A stretch of DNA of 64,000 bases, taken from positions 33,476-97,475 of the forward strand of contig NW_026042795.1 of assembly GCF_023856365.1 (NCBI RefSeq), read 5' to 3'. Below the pieces are notes generated by a model. It ran no database searches. It had not been told where the DNA came from and saw only the letters and a list, made by a program, of their open reading frames with translations. This document shows positions 54,300-64,000 of this stretch, piece after piece. Each line of letters opens with the position of its first letter. The first letter of the stretch is position 1. Made by a program: the position numbers and the translations under genes. Source of the stretch: Brienomyrus brachyistius. Its lineage: Eukaryota; Chordata; Actinopteri; Osteoglossiformes; Mormyridae.

Positions 54300-56943
54300 C
54301 AGCTAACTCTCAATTAGTTTAACTGAATTTATCCTAAAAAATAATATTCATCTCTATACCTGACACACAAAATACCGTGACTTATATATAATGTGGCATG
54401 TTGTAAATGCAACCAGTAATCAGAAGACATGTGAAGACACACAGAAGTGTGACATGTGCTGCACACCAGGGCAATTTCAGAATCCCAAATCAGATCTGTA
54501 GTTAACACCAAGCTATGGTAAACCAAGTGGCAACTATATACATGTATGGAAATCACACAACCCGAAAAACATATTAATACACAGGTATGTCTGACTCACT
54601 ATCAAAAACGATGTAAACTTCTGTAGTAGATTAACAGACACAAAAAACCCAGAGGTACACCAACGAAAACACAGTTTTCCAACTAGCAAGTCGCAATTAA
54701 CTTCTAAATTATCGAAACCCAGCTACATCGATAAGTACAAAAATTACCACGGAACATACATGTATTAGTTTAATAAAGTTTAAGCAGAAATTATCTAAAT
54801 AAATCCGGCTTTAGTTTTGTTTGCCGGAGCTCGAACGCCGGACATGTCTTACTAAAAGGGCGCGAAGGGGGCAAAGTAACCATGACAACCGCCTGCGGCT
54901 GGCGCCACACAACGTCGTTGACCGCAGTCAGACTCTCGCGTGTTTATGTCTGACCGACTCGCGTCGCCATAATGAGATTTAGTCGTACTTACGTTAAAAA
55001 AAAGCTCTTACCAACCTCATTTCACTGTATCCTATGCACAGCAATTTATTTAGCTTTCAACAAACTTAATTTTACAGAACAGAATTTCGGTATTGCCTCA
55101 TCATGAATATATGATAATAAAAAATTCATTAATTTTCTCTAGTCAACGCACTGAATTACGACGGCCAATATTATGTATTATTTTGACAATAATATAAGTA
55201 GATTATTCTTTTACTATATGTAAATTCCTTAATTATATTCCATTGCTACTTTACAAAAGCCTTCAGGAAGTTTGGTGTTTTCATGACAACTAACCAAGTG
55301 TCTAACCAGTGTTTACCTGAATAATACAGAAAATTAAATGACACTTGTTAAACTCACCTGGACGTACCTTTTACAGTCGTTTAAACCGTCATGAGCAATG
55401 CTGAAATCACTGTTGCAAACAGTTCAGCGCGTAACATTGTCATTATTTTTCATCCTTATTAAACAAGGGCACGTTTTTGTGTAGTCTGTGGTGAAATGCA
55501 TTTTATATTTTCGTTTTTTGAGACACTCTCCCTCCGCCGTGACGCTCCATGGAACCAATACCTTCGGTTCTCTGGGAGTTAAATAAAGGCCCGCCCGCAC
55601 TGAAATATGATTGGCTTATATGGCTAAGTAAACCAATCAGGTTTACAATCTAGCACTGGCTACATGAAGAGTCACACATATAGGGATCCACACATACGCA
55701 CGTTCTCTCTTTCTCTCTATCCCTCTCTCTCTCGCTCATTCCTAGCTCATTTACTTGCTCATTCGTGTGTGCTACTGTCTCGCGTGCATGCTCTTGTTTG
55801 CTTGCTCTAGTTTCCAGGATATTTTTTTTTTAATTTAGGGGCATCAGGGAGCCGCTGTCAATATGCGGGAGACTTGGGATGTCTGGATAACTGCTTATTT
55901 GTACTATCATGATAACTGATCATTTCCAGGGAGCCGTAAATGTTTACACATATTTATTATTTTATAATATTTCATGTATATTTTCAACTTATTCACACCT
56001 TATTGTACCATGCGTCCATGCATACTTTACTGTAAAATCAGACAGATAAACATTTAGAAAAATAATCGATTCTACAACTTAACTTGCAGCTGTCCAATTA
56101 CACATCCATATTTTATTGCTGCAGATAACTGAGGTAGGTGTGGTATATAACGCTGAAGGTTAGACGTATAGTACAATAACATATGTACAACATGTGGTCA
56201 TTTCAGTCAGACAAACGTTTAAAGTGGAAAACGAGCTTTATATTTTACCGGCAATTTCCATAGCACGTCCATGGACACTGCCATCTATTGAACAAGTAGG
56301 GTTACTGAATCGTGAAATGTTTTTTTAGGACCACTAAAAGAGGATTATCAGTATGAAGGTTTATCAATAAAAATAATTTATTAAAATAAATATTACAGGA
56401 CTCTCCCTGAAAATAAGGTGTTCTTAGCTTCCAAAGCCAAGGACACATTCTAGTGATTTTCCAGGAGAAAACAATCAATCAGCTCATGTTGAAGCTCACA
56501 AGGTGTGGAGAACAAGAAAGACAAGTAAGGGAGAAAGGCAAGGTGCAGAGCATACACAAGCAATGTAGCGGCACATCAGTTATAGTGTATGATTAAAAAT
56601 ACATCATTTCTCACAGTATCAATAGTGGCCCATTGCTCCTACTGTAGCCTCACACCTCCAGGGTTGTGGGTTCAATCTGCACCCCTGCTGTAATAAACAG
56701 TGAAATTATCACAGTAACACTGTTTATCAGTAAAATAGTACAATACTGTAGAAAGTAGGGCAATATTTATGAGAACCTTGCCGATAAAATGCTGCAATGC
56801 ACTGTAATTCAGTACGTAAACTGCAAATAAATAAACTGTAGAATTTACTCAAATTAAATGATGTAATAATTTGCACTCGCTTTTTTGGGTTGAATTTAGT
56901 ATACGCAATTCTAGGAAATATTTTAAATAAATCAAGTTAAAAT
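54300..56943. other. Mostly unannotated DNA with CT-rich tract
   Basis: It contains the second 50-bp block (54951..55000) and a CT-rich microsatellite (about 55703..55738). At 55540..55660 CCAAT boxes and a TTAAATAAAGG TATA-like box occur close together, but no gene follows that I can support. Confidence 0.5.
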
Positions 56944-57350
56944 CTGGGGTGGCATGGTGGTGCAGGAGTTTAGAATGGCATCACCGGTTCATCAGGTGTG
57001 GAGTTTGCATGTTCTCCCCATGTCGTTGGCACTGTTGCCTCGCACCACTGGGACCCGGGTTCGAGTCTCTGCCTGGGTCACATGTGTGTGGAGTTTGCAT
57101 GTTCTCCCCATGTCGTCGTGGGGTTTCCTCCGGGTACTCTGGTTTCCCCCCACAGTCCAAAAACATGCTGAGGCTAATTGGAGTTGCTAAATTGTGTGAG
57201 TGGTGTGTGAGTGTGCCCTGCGATGGGCTGGCCCCCCATCCTGGGTTGCTCCCTGCCTCATGCCCATTGCTTCTGGGATAGGCTGCGGACCCCCCGCAAC
57301 CCAGTAGGATAAGCGGTTTGGAAAATCGATGGATGGATGGATGGATGTTA
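56944..57350 (+). mobile_element. Composite tRNA-derived SINE
   Basis: The same family as 7311..7671, but the segment GTGGAGTTTGCATGTTCTCC appears twice (about 56998 and 57089) with a broken head between, as if two SINE copies were fused by template switching. Ends in (ATGG)n. Confidence 0.85.
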
Positions 57351-57389
57351 TTCCAAACAATAAGTAAAAAAAACACTTACCGTGTCAAT

Positions 57390-57620
57390 TCTAGGGAAAT
57401 TAGTTTCAGTAGTTTTGTGGTTGAGGTGACACTTCATCCAGTCCAGACGGTGGATAATTGCTAGGCAAAACATCAGGTCAGCAGGATCACCGCTTCGTTT
57501 CACAACTAACATTTTCCGGGCTCTAACATACCGGTCTCGCACTTGTTCCCACTTGTTTTTATGTAGCCCTACCTCTCGGCTCTGCTTCAAGTGGGCTCTG
57601 CCTGCAAGATTTCTGACAGA
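57390..57620 (-). pseudogene. MADF/SANT-like domain fragment (Harbinger-type)
   Basis: The minus-strand frame contains KWEQVRDRYVRARKML, KRSGDPAD and HLNHKTTETNF, resembling the second half of MADF domains found in Harbinger-associated and related fish genes. The N-terminal helix is missing or degenerate. Could be part of a host transcription-factor-like gene. Confidence 0.4.
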
Positions 57621-57659
57621 GGGGATAATCCAGATCTGGCAGGTTAAGAATAATATTGT

Positions 57660-58014
57660 GAAGTTGTTTACCAATCTCTACCTCAGTGCCCTCTCTAAGA
57701 TGCCAAATAGTCTATCTGCTGGGGAAACCTCTGAATGCTTAGGTTCACCCATCCCTACTGCAGGCACAAGCAGACTGATGGGATGTGCCAGAGATGTGGT
57801 CAGAGCATGGCTGCATAGTAATGATACTGTCACTGCCACTGGAGATGTGGATGCAGTCCTTAGTGTCCTGAAGCAGCATTCTTATTTGACTGTGCATTCT
57901 GGGATGCCTCCAGCAGATTTTTGTTCAACCAAGTCAGATGCTAGGGAGGATCCTCTGGACTATTGGTTTAGGCTGAATAAGGCAGCAGATGATGCCAAAG
58001 GGTTTATTACATGA
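57660..58014 (+). pseudogene. Gag-like fragment of an LTR element or derived gene
   Basis: The open frame ends with REDPLDYWFRLNKAADDAKGF, which resembles the capsid-region motif (hPxDYWxRLNKA) of Gag-like proteins abundant in fish. Upstream residues SLSAGETSECLGSP and a helix containing VVRAWL fit its N-terminal part. It stops at 58014 before the rest of capsid. Confidence 0.5.
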
Positions 58015-58096
58015 GATGTTAGGGCACTGCCATGTCTATTAGAAATTGCTCTGTAGGAATATCTTATTAATGCTTTTACATTTATCTGATGCTTTG

Positions 58097-58207
58097 ATCC
58101 CTGCGATGGGCTGGCCCCCCATCCTGGGTTGTTCCCTGCCTCGTGCCCATTGCATCCGGGATAGGCTCCGGACCCCCCGCGACCCAGTAGGATGGATGGA
58201 TGGATGC
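58097..58207 (+). mobile_element. SINE 3' tail fragment
   Basis: From CCTGCGATGGGCTGG to the ATGG tail of the same SINE family, lacking the CGGTTTGGAAAATGG segment. Confidence 0.8.
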
Positions 58208-58486
58208 AACAAATACCAGTTACCATGTTCAGAAGGTCAAGTGCACTCACCCTACCCTTTGTTGGCATTAAGTGGATAACATTTGCTGGGTGATACTGTA
58301 TGACCGGGGGAGGCGTTTGATGATGGGCATCTACTTTGATAATGCTTGGGTAATAGTACCATGTTTTGTTATTTAATATAAATACTTGACTGAACCAGCT
58401 TATGTATTTGGTCTTTAAGAAGTTTTTACTGTTGTCTGGTGTGCTGTCATATAACCTGTCTGACAGAAAGCTGTTTCTCCTCTCAG

Positions 58487-58727
58487 CACTAGGCGAATGG
58501 AAAAAGCCGTGAGCTGGGCTGATGACGAGTACTGGGCAGCCTGGGATAAATGGGATGAGGTGATCGAATGGGGAGATGAAGGATCTTCACCTAAAACACC
58601 TTCCTCCAACCAGGCTGGCACCAGTAATGGAGACATGGATGCTGGGGCGGTGAAGGAATATTATCAGAATAAAAAGAAAAAGTCAGACTTTAATCAGAAG
58701 TCAGAATTCAAACATATGTATTTCTGA
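58487..58727 (+). CDS. Trp-rich exon-like ORF, second locus
   Basis: Acceptor TTCTCCTCTCAG at 58475..58486, then an open frame starting near RRMEKAVSWAD, with YWAAWDKWDEVIEWGDEGSS and later NKKKKSD, ending at 58727. It is clearly related to the arm ORF at 39440..40010. It follows a Gag-like fragment by 470 bp. A second short frame at 58981..59169 (containing HHWSGVRYWS) may be another exon. Function unknown. Confidence 0.4.
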
Positions 58728-60519
58728 GTTGGAGTCAGTCTGATATTAATTGAAACCACAAACTATGTAACACTATGTAAATGATTCTCACTGACTGAGC
58801 AACATTGAAATAATTTCTATAATCATGTTTACTATAAAGAGAAATGTTTCTGTGCAACAGGTCAGCAAAAGAAATGGGTGTGCAGAGGCCTAACAGTGAG
58901 GATACGTAAATACGGATGACAGTGAACAACAAACCCCACTTCTGCCAACCATAGTTACCCCATCAGTTTGGAGGGAATCAGTGGCTGAGGGGATGAGGAG
59001 ATCCACTGGGCGGGAGGACCCATTCTCTGTGGCTGAGTACGAGATCCACCACTGGTCCGGAGTGAGATACTGGTCACGAGAGGCAAAGAAGACACCTGTA
59101 AATGAAAAATCCATTCTGGACCTTTGTAATGCCCTGCAGTCATTTACTCTCTCTTGGGGGGAAGGCTGACAGGATGTCCAACACCCAGAACCATATTTAA
59201 ACCTTTAAAATTATAAAATAAGTTCAGTCTGATATTGTGTCAGCCAAATGGTGTCATCAATGTGCATCATAAATATAACACCTAGCTGATGGTGGACCTA
59301 AATTTTCCAAATAAACCAGGAATCATATGAATCATGTCAGTGCACTTTGTACTGAATTGCTTTGGTATTTATACCATGGAATGATGACTATTCCCTTACA
59401 TAGTCATGTGTGACGTATTGCTGTAATGCAAATGTTTTTTTTTTTTTAAACTCCCCATTCATTTGTGTTCCTGCCACTCTATAGCTAAGTACAAACATTG
59501 AATGATAAAGGCATAGCGGAAACTCAATGAGCGCATTTGACCGAGATCCATGGATGGATGTCATCTTCTCCTGAACTGTGAGTGATAATGTCTCGGCCCC
59601 AAGATGCATTTTACCACAGATCCATTCATGTCACTTTTGCAGGCTTGCTTATAATTTTCTGAGCTTCCATTGTGAGTCAAGTGTCCTGGTCATAAGCTCA
59701 GGTCTGCCGGTTGCCCCACTGGCCAAATTCCCACGGCCCTGACTTTCTGAGCTGGATATCGTGGTTTTAAGTCCCATCTGGGGTGATTCTTTTTTTACTT
59801 TTCCCAGCTGCCTTCTGCTTTGTGATATAATAAATATTGCAATAAGTTTCATCTTCATTTTCAATTAATCAAACTGTATGAAAACTATATTTGCAGCAAT
59901 TACAGCTTTGCAGTCCTTTGCCATTAGAGCTGTCCGTTTATGACAATATTAGGGGAAATTTCAATCCTGCTATTCCCAGAGGTGGGACTGGCTTGGTATT
60001 TTCTCTGACCTCATGGTGAAGCTGGTCTCACATGAGCTTGATAGGCTGGAGATGTGATGATTCTGTAGGCCAGTCAAGCAGGACAGTTCTCTGGATTCCT
60101 CATCTTTCACCAGTGTGCTTTGAATCAGCCTTGCTGCTTGATAGAAGTGCTGACCACAGGGAGTGGCATGAGTTGTAAAACAGAGCGGTAACCTTGCTGG
60201 TTCATTGCACCTTGTACTCTGTGTAAATCACCCACCTTACCAGCACCAAAGCAGTCCCATACCGTTTTACTCCCTCTGCCATGCTAGACAGAAGCATGGC
60301 AGCTATTCTTTGAAGTTGTGCTTCTAAGGCCAGTATACAAGTTGTATTTTCCCTGTTGCAAAAAACACTGGTAGAGATGGCACAACGAGGCACTGAAGGT
60401 TTGAGCCTTTTTAACCATTGTATTGAAAACTGGTTCACTACGCGAAGACAGTGCACATGAGTGACATTTCGTGGTGAAAGTACCACTCCTGATTATATAT
60501 ATATACATGTATGTATATA

Positions 60520-60525
<6 letters not shown>
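58728..60525. other. Nothing firmly recognised
   Basis: The short Trp-containing frame at 58981..59169 is noted with the preceding entry. The remainder shows no domain, RNA gene or repeat family that I can name. Confidence 0.4.

Positions 60526-60577
<52 letters not shown>
60526..60577. repeat. (TG)n microsatellite
   Basis: 26 TG dinucleotides after an AT-rich run. Confidence 0.95.
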
Positions 60578-60581
<4 letters not shown>

Positions 60582-60589
60582 CAAACTGA

Positions 60590-60837
60590 CAGACTGGGAA
60601 AATGAATTCAGAAGTTTTGTTTTGCTAAAAGTAAGTTCATTTTTAGAGAAAATTAGTCACAAACGAAAACAAAAGAAACTGATGGATTTTTCTCTCTTTC
60701 CTATCAAGTGAAACAATAATAAAAGCAGACTTAGTTATTGAATTTATATAAAGAATAACAAACTATCTGCCATTCTTTACGGTCACTTTTGCCAAGTTTA
60801 ATGCCCTTTCTTGTCAATGACCATCATGAGCCTGCAA
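60590..60837 (+). repeat. Direct repeat copy 1
   Basis: About 245 bp nearly identical to 62485..62726 (GACTG(G/A)GAAAATGAATTCAG at the start, GACCATCATGAGCCTG at the end). Class unknown. Copy 2 is also followed by an AC run, and copy 1 is preceded by a TG run. Confidence 0.85.
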
Positions 60838-60929
60838 GGTTCTAACAGGTCGAGATGCTCTTCAGCCAAATGGCTGCTTCAATATTAGTTTAAATACTCA
60901 TGGCCATAGGTGGAAATTAGTGGGAGAAC

Positions 60930-61140
60930 ATTTTAAACTGAACTTGAGAAAACACTTTTACACAGCGTGTAGTTAGAGTATGGAACAGTCTTCCTGTTCA
61001 TGTAGTGCAAGCTAAAACCCTGGGTTCCTTTAAATCAGAGCTAGATAAGATTTAAAAAATTCTGAGCTATTAGTTAAGTTCTCCCCAAACGTGCTTGATG
61101 AGCTGAATGGCCTCCTCTCGTTTGTAAATTTCTTATGCTC
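60930..61140 (+). mobile_element. LINE 3' end fragment
   Basis: CAGCGTGTAGTTAGAGTATGG, CTGGGTTCCTTTAAATCAGA, then CTGAATGGCCTCCTCTCG, a conserved 3' end seen in CR1/L2-type LINEs of fish. Confidence 0.5.
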
Positions 61141-61329
61141 TTATTATTTTTCAGTCCAAACTTGGTACCTATTTGGAATAATAGATATATTACCCACAGA
61201 AATCAGTCCCCGTACCATGAACGTTGGGTAGAGAAGAACATCTGGTCAGCTTTGCATCTATTGGACATCACAGGAAATGTTCTGTTTTTTGAAAACTTTT
61301 GTTTAAAACATAATACAGTTTATTAAAAA

Positions 61330-61888
61330 AGAGTTTGATATTGTTCTAAAATCTATTCCAGCTGCACATTTAATGTTGGTCAGGAACCTTTTAAACAATT
61401 CTCCCCTTCTCCTATTTCATAGCCTCCCTCCTCTCCAATACAATGGTATTATTTTATAAGTAGGGTAAATTCCTAAATGAAATTATTAGACATAATATTA
61501 TTAGACGTTGCTTATGAACTATTTCGTCACCTTTCCAATAAAAATTCAAATCAACCAGTAAACACATTTGCACTAAATATATTTATTATCCAATACCCCC
61601 CAAAGTCAGAGTTACACTTTAAAGTATTCAATGCTATATATACCTGTAATTAATTTCTTCATGCTAAGTTTAACTTTGATAATAATACTTGCACCTTTTA
61701 AAATAATGACATAGAAACTTTGGACCACTTGTTCTTCTCTTGTTGCTTCTCAACAAGTACAAAATTTCATTTTTTGACTTCCTTTACTTGTAATGATATT
61801 ATCTTTGGTGTTGTCCTAAATGATGATACGCTTTATCTTTTACTCAATAAAATTATATTGTTGGGAAAATCTATATTCATAAAACAAG
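61330..61888 (+). pseudogene. L1-like ORF2 C-terminal remnant, split by an LTR
   Basis: The frame around 61715..61888 reads ETLDHLFFSCCFSTSTKF and IILLGKSIFIKQ, the usual L1 tail. The sequence resumes after the LTR at 62176..62250 with KTPPNFFLSSKKNFLSS. Upstream pieces are frameshifted. Confidence 0.65.
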
Positions 61889-62175
61889 TGTCATGCCCGG
61901 CTCGTCCACTCCTCCTGTGTGCCACGCCCCCTGATTACCCACGTGTTTTCTCCCGATTGTACCCAGCTGTGTCTAGTTAATTTGCTCAGTCCTGTGTATT
62001 TCAGTCCGTGTCTTACCTGAGTCCATTGTCTGTCATTGATGTTAGTTAGCGTTTCATGTCTCCTGCTCCCTGTTTATTTATTAAATCCCTGGTTTACCCT
62101 GACTTCCGCCTGTCCGCCTGCTTCCTGCCCGTTCGCCTCGCACGATCGCCGTTCCGTCCGGCTTTGAACATGACA
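61889..62175 (+). mobile_element. Solo LTR, 287 bp, with 5-bp target duplication ACAAG
   Basis: TGTCATGCCC to ACATGACA, flanked by ACAAG at 61884..61888 and 62176..62180, inside the L1 remnant. Same family as 7686..7955. Confidence 0.85.
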
Positions 62176-62484
62176 ACAAGATTCTTCAAAACTCCTCCAA
62201 ACTTTTTTTTATCTTCAAAAAAGAACTTTCTCAGTTCTTCACAGCTTTGACGTTAATGAGGAAAAAAAGCTGCAGTGAAACTTTTGCAAAGGATAAGGGG
62301 CCAAACTTTTAGTCCGTAGTACGTGGCGATCGTCAGTCGAATTATGCACTGCTTTTTGGAGCTACAAACGTTCCTGTTAACTTTAGGGATAACAAAAGAA
62401 TGATGTCATGAGATTCACTGTAATAAAATCACTTTCAAATATTAACGAAATGCAACAAATAAGACTTCTTTAATTCTTATACAG

Positions 62485-62726
62485 ACTGAGAAAATGAATT
62501 CAGAAGTTTTGTCTTGCTAAAAGTAAATTCTTTTTTAGAGAAAATTAGTCACAAACGAAAACAAAAGAAACTGATGGATTTTTCTCTTTCTCGTATTAAG
62601 AGAAACAATAATAAAAGCAGACTTAGTTAGTTATTGAATTTATATAGAGAAAAACAATCTGCCATTCTTTACGGTCCCTTTTGCCAAGTTTAATGCCCTT
62701 TCTTGTCAATGACCATCATGAGCCTG
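62485..62726 (+). repeat. Direct repeat copy 2
   Basis: See 60590..60837; differs by a few substitutions and a TTAG duplication. Followed by an AC microsatellite (62738..62756). Confidence 0.85.
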
Positions 62727-62993
62727 GTATCAGTTCACACACACACACACACACACTCACTCACAACCTCCTAGATGCCGCTCTGAGAAGTGTAATGTTT
62801 GTGATCGTGGTTAATCTTATGCTACATTAAGGCCCCATAGTTAATGATGGGGATTAAATCAGGCGATGAAGACAGCCAGGTTACAATTTCATCACCTTCC
62901 AAGCTGGTTTTAAGGTGATGTCTTTTCTTTGTTTAAGAATTTTCTGTGCCTATTCTTGAAGTTTCAACTTGTGAGCCTTATGCATTGTATTAA

Positions 62994-64000
62994 GCTGATG
63001 TCTGTGTCAAAGTACGCATGAAAGAAAATTAGACTATTTTGCTGGCTTAGGTCCTACAGGCTTGTTGGCTCAGGGTGTCGTGCTCTTAACATCATGGCTG
63101 AGCTCTGCATGTCATATGCATGTTCTGCTGCTTGTTTCCTTGTGCCTGTGTGTGTCTGTGTCTGTCAGTGAGTCCTATGATGCACTGACCTTCTTAGCAG
63201 AATATTCCACTTCCTTACAGTATGTCCTATTGTGACTCCCCTATGATCCTGTACTGAATATATTATAAAATGCATGGACATAATCAAATGCTACATCTTC
63301 CTTAACTATTCATTTAACATTTTTTAAATGATTTATTTTTCCACTTTTACGTTTAGTGGTCACTCCATAAGAGCTGTCCTTTAACGTGCTGCGCAGTGTC
63401 CCTGGATGCTTTGCAGTCCACTGCAAGGCTTGGACTTGAGGAGTCAATTCATTATGAAATGACTCCCAGTCTGAGCTGTGAGCTAATGCAGAATAACCAG
63501 AAGCCAGGTAGTGACTCTTGGTTGCTGTAGTTGTTCTCTTCTGACCAGGGAGGTGTTCCACTAAGCAGGATTTCTCAGTTAGCGGAGTTAACTTAAGCTA
63601 GAAGTCATGATTGTTCAATAGGAATGCTCCTTACCTCTTACTGGACAATTATGAGTGAGCCAGTGTCTTGTTTAAAAAGAGAAAATCTGTATCCATCTTC
63701 TGAATTATTCTGAATTATTCTACTCCTAAACAAACAGTTATCCTCAGAGGCAGCATAACATCTTGGCAGCTGCTCAATGCAGCATTGAAAAGCACTACAG
63801 AGAGTAATGAGCTCACAGATGTAATGAGCACAGAGCACGCTGCTCTCAGCAGTTGAGGACATAAATTTTTCCCCACAGAATACTCTGCTTGTGTAGTGTT
63901 TGTAGCTGCATAGTAATGACTGAAGGGGCATAAGTGATAATTAAGTGACATGATAATAAAGTGCATTGCTGGGTGTTTCTTTGCCAATCTCGCATGAAAC
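62994..64000. repeat. Right arm of second inverted repeat
   Basis: The reverse complement of 44125..45128, starting sharply at GCTGATGT and running off the window end. Confidence 0.92.

Overview
The window reads as teleost fish DNA. It holds a tRNA-derived SINE with the (ATGG)n tail typical of ray-finned fish, L1-like, Rex/CR1-like and Tx1/Keno-like LINEs, a Ty3/gypsy element, short solo LTRs, and an almost complete Polinton/Maverick (adintovirus-like) element. The SINE variant looks like one from bony-tongue fish such as mormyrids, but that is only an impression. No confident ordinary host gene is visible.

The centrepiece is a Polinton at 13135..28905 (15,771 bp) with 1,203-bp terminal inverted repeats (13135..14337 and 27703..28905) that begin AGAGAGAGAT. 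Plus-strand genes, in order: an unknown 212-aa protein; a 201-aa Cys/His protein with an acidic Pro-rich head; a 127-aa protein with an N-myristoylation signal and BH3-like and BH1-like segments (candidate viral Bcl-2 homologue); a tRNA-Leu(UAA)-like gene; the rve integrase with C-terminal chromodomain; a penton-like minor capsid gene (frameshifted); a basic core/pX-like gene (frame change in a poly-A run); the major capsid protein; and an adenain-like protease. Facing them on the minus strand are a 273-aa and a 113-aa Polinton-type protein, the FtsK/HerA-type packaging ATPase and a 1,357-aa B-family DNA polymerase. Together these cover integration, replication, packaging, capsid formation and maturation. 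The first three genes look like a host-interaction module.

The Polinton sits at the centre of a giant palindrome. Bases 1..13134 are the near-perfect reverse complement of 28906..41983, so every repeat and ORF of the left flank reappears inverted on the right. Identity runs straight through the Polinton ends and there is no 6-bp target duplication. The arms differ by several indels and SNPs. This is either a real inverted duplication driven by the Polinton TIRs or an assembly/haplotype join. The left arm is cut by the window start.

Right of the palindrome (41984..64000) is a repeat-rich accessory stretch. It contains a rearranged copy of two arm blocks; a second inverted repeat (44125..45128 versus 62994..64000, cut by the window end); a truncated Ty3/gypsy gag-pol with its probable 5' LTR; a solo-LTR fragment; a decayed second Polinton (integrase scrap plus one TIR end); a Rex/CR1-like RT scrap; a Tx1/Keno-like LINE 5' half joined to 33 nt of U2 snRNA; a GT-rich minisatellite; a composite SINE; MADF-like and Gag-like remnants; an exon related to one in the palindrome arms; and an L1 remnant split by a solo LTR with clean 5-bp target duplications.
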